Shown: positions 56,867 to 56,928 of the stretch, piece after piece | How positions within the stretch are numbered: position 1 is the first letter of the stretch | Layout: each line of letters begins with the position of its first letter | Assembly (NCBI GenBank): GCA_964418695.1 | Contig: CAYQMN010000018.1 | Span: 1-56,928, forward strand | DNA from: Prado023 sp964418695 | GTDB lineage: Bacteria > Actinomycetota > Actinomycetes > S36-B12 > CAIYMF01 | DNA: 56,928 nt | Reading direction: 5' to 3' | The notes under the pieces: generated by a model | What the model was told of the DNA's origin: nothing | Seen by the model: the letters and a program-made list of their open reading frames with translations, nothing else | The model's database searches: none | Program-made: the position numbers and the translations under genes

Positions 56867-56895
56867 TTGGCGATCGAACGTATGTTCGATACTGT
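56867..56895 (+). promoter_or_regulatory. SOS-type promoter
   Basis: TTGGCG (56867-56872), exactly 17 bases, TACTGT (56890-56895). The LexA box fills the spacer, so LexA binding would exclude RNA polymerase. Confidence 0.7.
56874..56889. promoter_or_regulatory. LexA (SOS) box
   Basis: TCGAACGTATGTTCGA, a perfect match to the actinobacterial/Gram-positive SOS consensus, extended by one pair on each side. It is the only full match found in the window. A further inverted repeat GATAC-N6-GTATC (56888-56903) follows. Confidence 0.85.
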
Positions 56896-56925
56896 TCGGT
56901 ATCGGGTCGGGGGGAGGGTCAGATC

Positions 56926-56928
56926 GTG
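56926..56928 (+). CDS. start codon of a truncated SOS-regulated gene
   Basis: GTG at the very end of the window, seven bases after GGGGAGGG and about 25 bases after the predicted start point of the SOS promoter. Only the start codon is present, so the product is unknown. Confidence 0.4.

Overview
The window is GC-rich chromosomal DNA from an actinobacterium. Three blocks are recognisable by synteny with other actinobacterial chromosomes near the replication origin: fhaA-fhaB-pstP-rodA-pbpA-pknB (6.0-13.6 kb); the DUF5318 gene divergent from ponA and a GT87-type glycosyltransferase gene (16.0-20.1 kb); and rpsF-ssb-rpsR-rplI followed by dnaB (22.8-28.3 kb). A FemX-like aminoacyltransferase paired with an alanine-racemase-like protein, plus the gene order, fits Propionibacteriales (perhaps Propionibacteriaceae). 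That placement is inference. No IS element, prophage, CRISPR array, tRNA or rRNA was seen.

Layout. 0-4 kb: a DUF6221 orphan, a membrane alpha/beta hydrolase and an acetyl-CoA hydrolase/transferase-family gene flanked by a dispersed repeat. 4-5.8 kb: a PadR regulator and ino1, with a palindrome over the padR start point. 6-13.6 kb: the phospho-signalling and cell-elongation cluster. 13.6-22.6 kb: galE with an unusual internal insertion, a Fpg/Nei glycosylase, DUF5318, ponA, GT87, and the racemase/FemX pair. 22.8-28.3 kb: ribosomal proteins, SSB, an L,D-transpeptidase with Ig-like repeats, a low-molecular-weight phosphatase, and dnaB preceded by a cluster of DnaA boxes. 28.6-32.1 kb: a lipoprotein, membrane-fusion protein, ABC ATPase and FtsX-like permease cassette with two ATGA-coupled mini-ORFs. 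32-39.6 kb: a membrane protein, a P2-type ATPase, an AlkD-like protein and the MurNAc uptake/etherase pair murP-murQ. 40-45 kb: a repeat-bearing secreted protein, and a large LuxR regulator with a degenerate ATPase. 45-50 kb: MFS, DedA, FadH and an NTF2-like protein. 50-56.7 kb: a subtilisin-like lipoprotein with DoxX, TetR, GGCT-like, pirin, esterase and small conserved proteins. The window ends in tandem repeats and a canonical SOS promoter.

Working together, much of the left half builds and controls the cell wall: PknB/PstP and the FHA proteins, RodA-PbpA, PonA, FemX, and the L,D-transpeptidase. murQ-murP would salvage MurNAc, and the ribosomal/SSB/DnaB block supports growth and replication. 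Many starts lie 6-8 bases after a TANNNT element with no Shine-Dalgarno, pointing to leaderless transcripts. I used this spacing to choose several start codons.
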